Source of the DNA: Rickettsiales bacterium
GTDB lineage: Bacteria > Pseudomonadota > Alphaproteobacteria > Rickettsiales > JAJNBL01
Assembly (NCBI GenBank): GCA_021156175.1
Contig: JAJNBL010000006.1
Span: 1 to 64,000 of the forward strand
Length of the DNA stretch: 64,000 bases
Direction of reading: 5' to 3'
The translations under genes were made by a program, and so were the position numbers. Shown in pieces: positions 63,687 to 64,000 of this stretch (positions are counted from its first letter, which is position 1; every line of letters begins with the position of its first letter). The notes under the pieces are model-generated. The model was not told where the DNA came from and did no database searches. It was given only the letters and a program-made list of their open reading frames with translations.

Positions 63687-64000
63687 TTACTCCCAATCTT
63701 TGTAAAGGCTTAAAGGACGGGTGAAGTTATCAGCATAGGCTTTAAGCGACAAATCCGCTTCCTGTGGTTCACGCACTTCGTAATTCAATCCCTGACGTTT
63801 CGCGTATTCCACCGCATCTTCTTTGCTCACAAAACGAAGCATCAATTCTTGTTGCATATCAGAGGATGCAGTCCAACCCATGAGTGACTCCACGCGACGG
63901 GCGCCTTCTTTCTGGTCGAAATCCATCTTCCAGTAACGGGTGTTCGCCTTTCCAGATTGCATCGCAGTTTTTGCAGGCTGATAGATGACTACATCGGGCA
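63687..64000 (-). CDS. Complex I 18-kDa accessory subunit (NDUFS4-like), 5' end at window edge
   Basis: At least 104 residues. In-frame codons continue upstream of ATG 63962 to the edge, reading PDVVIYQPAKTAMQSG, and the last two bases are TG, so the true ATG probably has its A at 64001. YQPAKTAMQSGKANTRYW, LMGWTASSDMQQELMLRF and KAYADNFTRPLSLYKDWE are the ETC complex I subunit signature. A peripheral subunit near the NADH module, shared by alphaproteobacteria and mitochondria. 9 bases before proS. Confidence 0.92.
   Translation of the reverse strand, partial: PDVVIYQPAKTAMQSGKANTRYWKMDFDQKEGARRVESLMGWTASSDMQQELMLRFVSKEDAVEYAKRQGLNYEVREPQEADLSLKAYADNFTRPLSLYKDWE

Noticed and set aside
1-64000. 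tRNA or rRNA genes, CRISPR arrays, insertion sequences, prophage genes
   Set aside because: Intergenic gaps are all under 300 bases and none shows cloverleaf, spaced-repeat or transposase features.

Overview
The window is a gene-dense chromosomal segment of an alphaproteobacterium, by eye about 45-48% G+C. The lineage call rests on alphaproteobacterial markers. These are the complex I accessory proteins (NDUFA12-like at 42450-42812 and the 18-kDa/NDUFS4-like protein at the right edge), DUF2155 and MlaD beside them, the cell-cycle regulator TrcR (DUF1013), the DciA-type DUF721 protein, F0 genes in the order I-a-c-b'-b, and a short prolyl-tRNA synthetase. Flagellar genes, a canonical sigma-54 promoter and tryptophan, serine and glutathione biosynthesis argue against a strongly reduced Rickettsia-type genome. 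I cannot fix the order.

Left end (1-5.4 kb): an open-ended reading frame of at least 1055 codons on the minus strand, cut by the window edge. It encodes a multidomain protein with duplicated N-terminal modules, a CE-clan (Ulp1/YopJ-like) catalytic signature (His726, Gln791/792, Cys796 in a QPNDCG motif) and a long Pro/Ala/Ser tail. It has its own promoter, directly behind the groESL terminator. groES-groEL follow with a clear sigma-32 promoter.

5.4-11.2 kb: an outer-membrane protein, an RlmI-like methyltransferase and a polytopic glycosyltransferase form an operon resembling the Xanthomonas xag exopolysaccharide locus. A DUF350 membrane protein and an alpha/beta hydrolase follow. 11.2-18.4 kb: ffh, rpoZ, then fliK-flgD-flgE behind a sigma-54 promoter with an IHF consensus site and heptamer repeats. 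18.4-30.4 kb (minus strand): a small lipoprotein, the F0 ATP synthase operon, a DsbA-like protein, dciA, a double-domain GT2 glycosyltransferase, trcR, trpF-trpB-trpA, lapA and an AsmA-like protein.

30.4-41.1 kb: secA and nadK, two paralogous alpha/beta hydrolases, a 120-bp imperfect palindrome, uvrA, rsmE and gshA. 41.1-47 kb (minus strand): DUF2155, mlaD, the NDUFA12-like gene, serA, serC and a DUF900 hydrolase. 47-50.9 kb (plus strand): xthA, an ABC exporter, a GNAT acetyltransferase and a LysE exporter. 50.9-64 kb: a motB-like gene translationally coupled to a 1079-residue TPR envelope protein, an alpha/beta hydrolase, yqgE, a DsbD/ScsB-like reductase, a TPP-dependent 2-oxoacid decarboxylase homologue with a Glu-to-Gln change at the catalytic position, a saccharopine-dehydrogenase-like enzyme, DUF2238, proS and the complex I accessory gene.

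The most unusual items are the CE-clan-like protein (a possible effector acting on ubiquitin-like modification or as an acetyltransferase), the Gln-variant decarboxylase, and the sigma-54/IHF control region of the hook operon. No tRNA, rRNA, CRISPR array, insertion sequence or transposase was seen. No gap between genes exceeds 300 bases.
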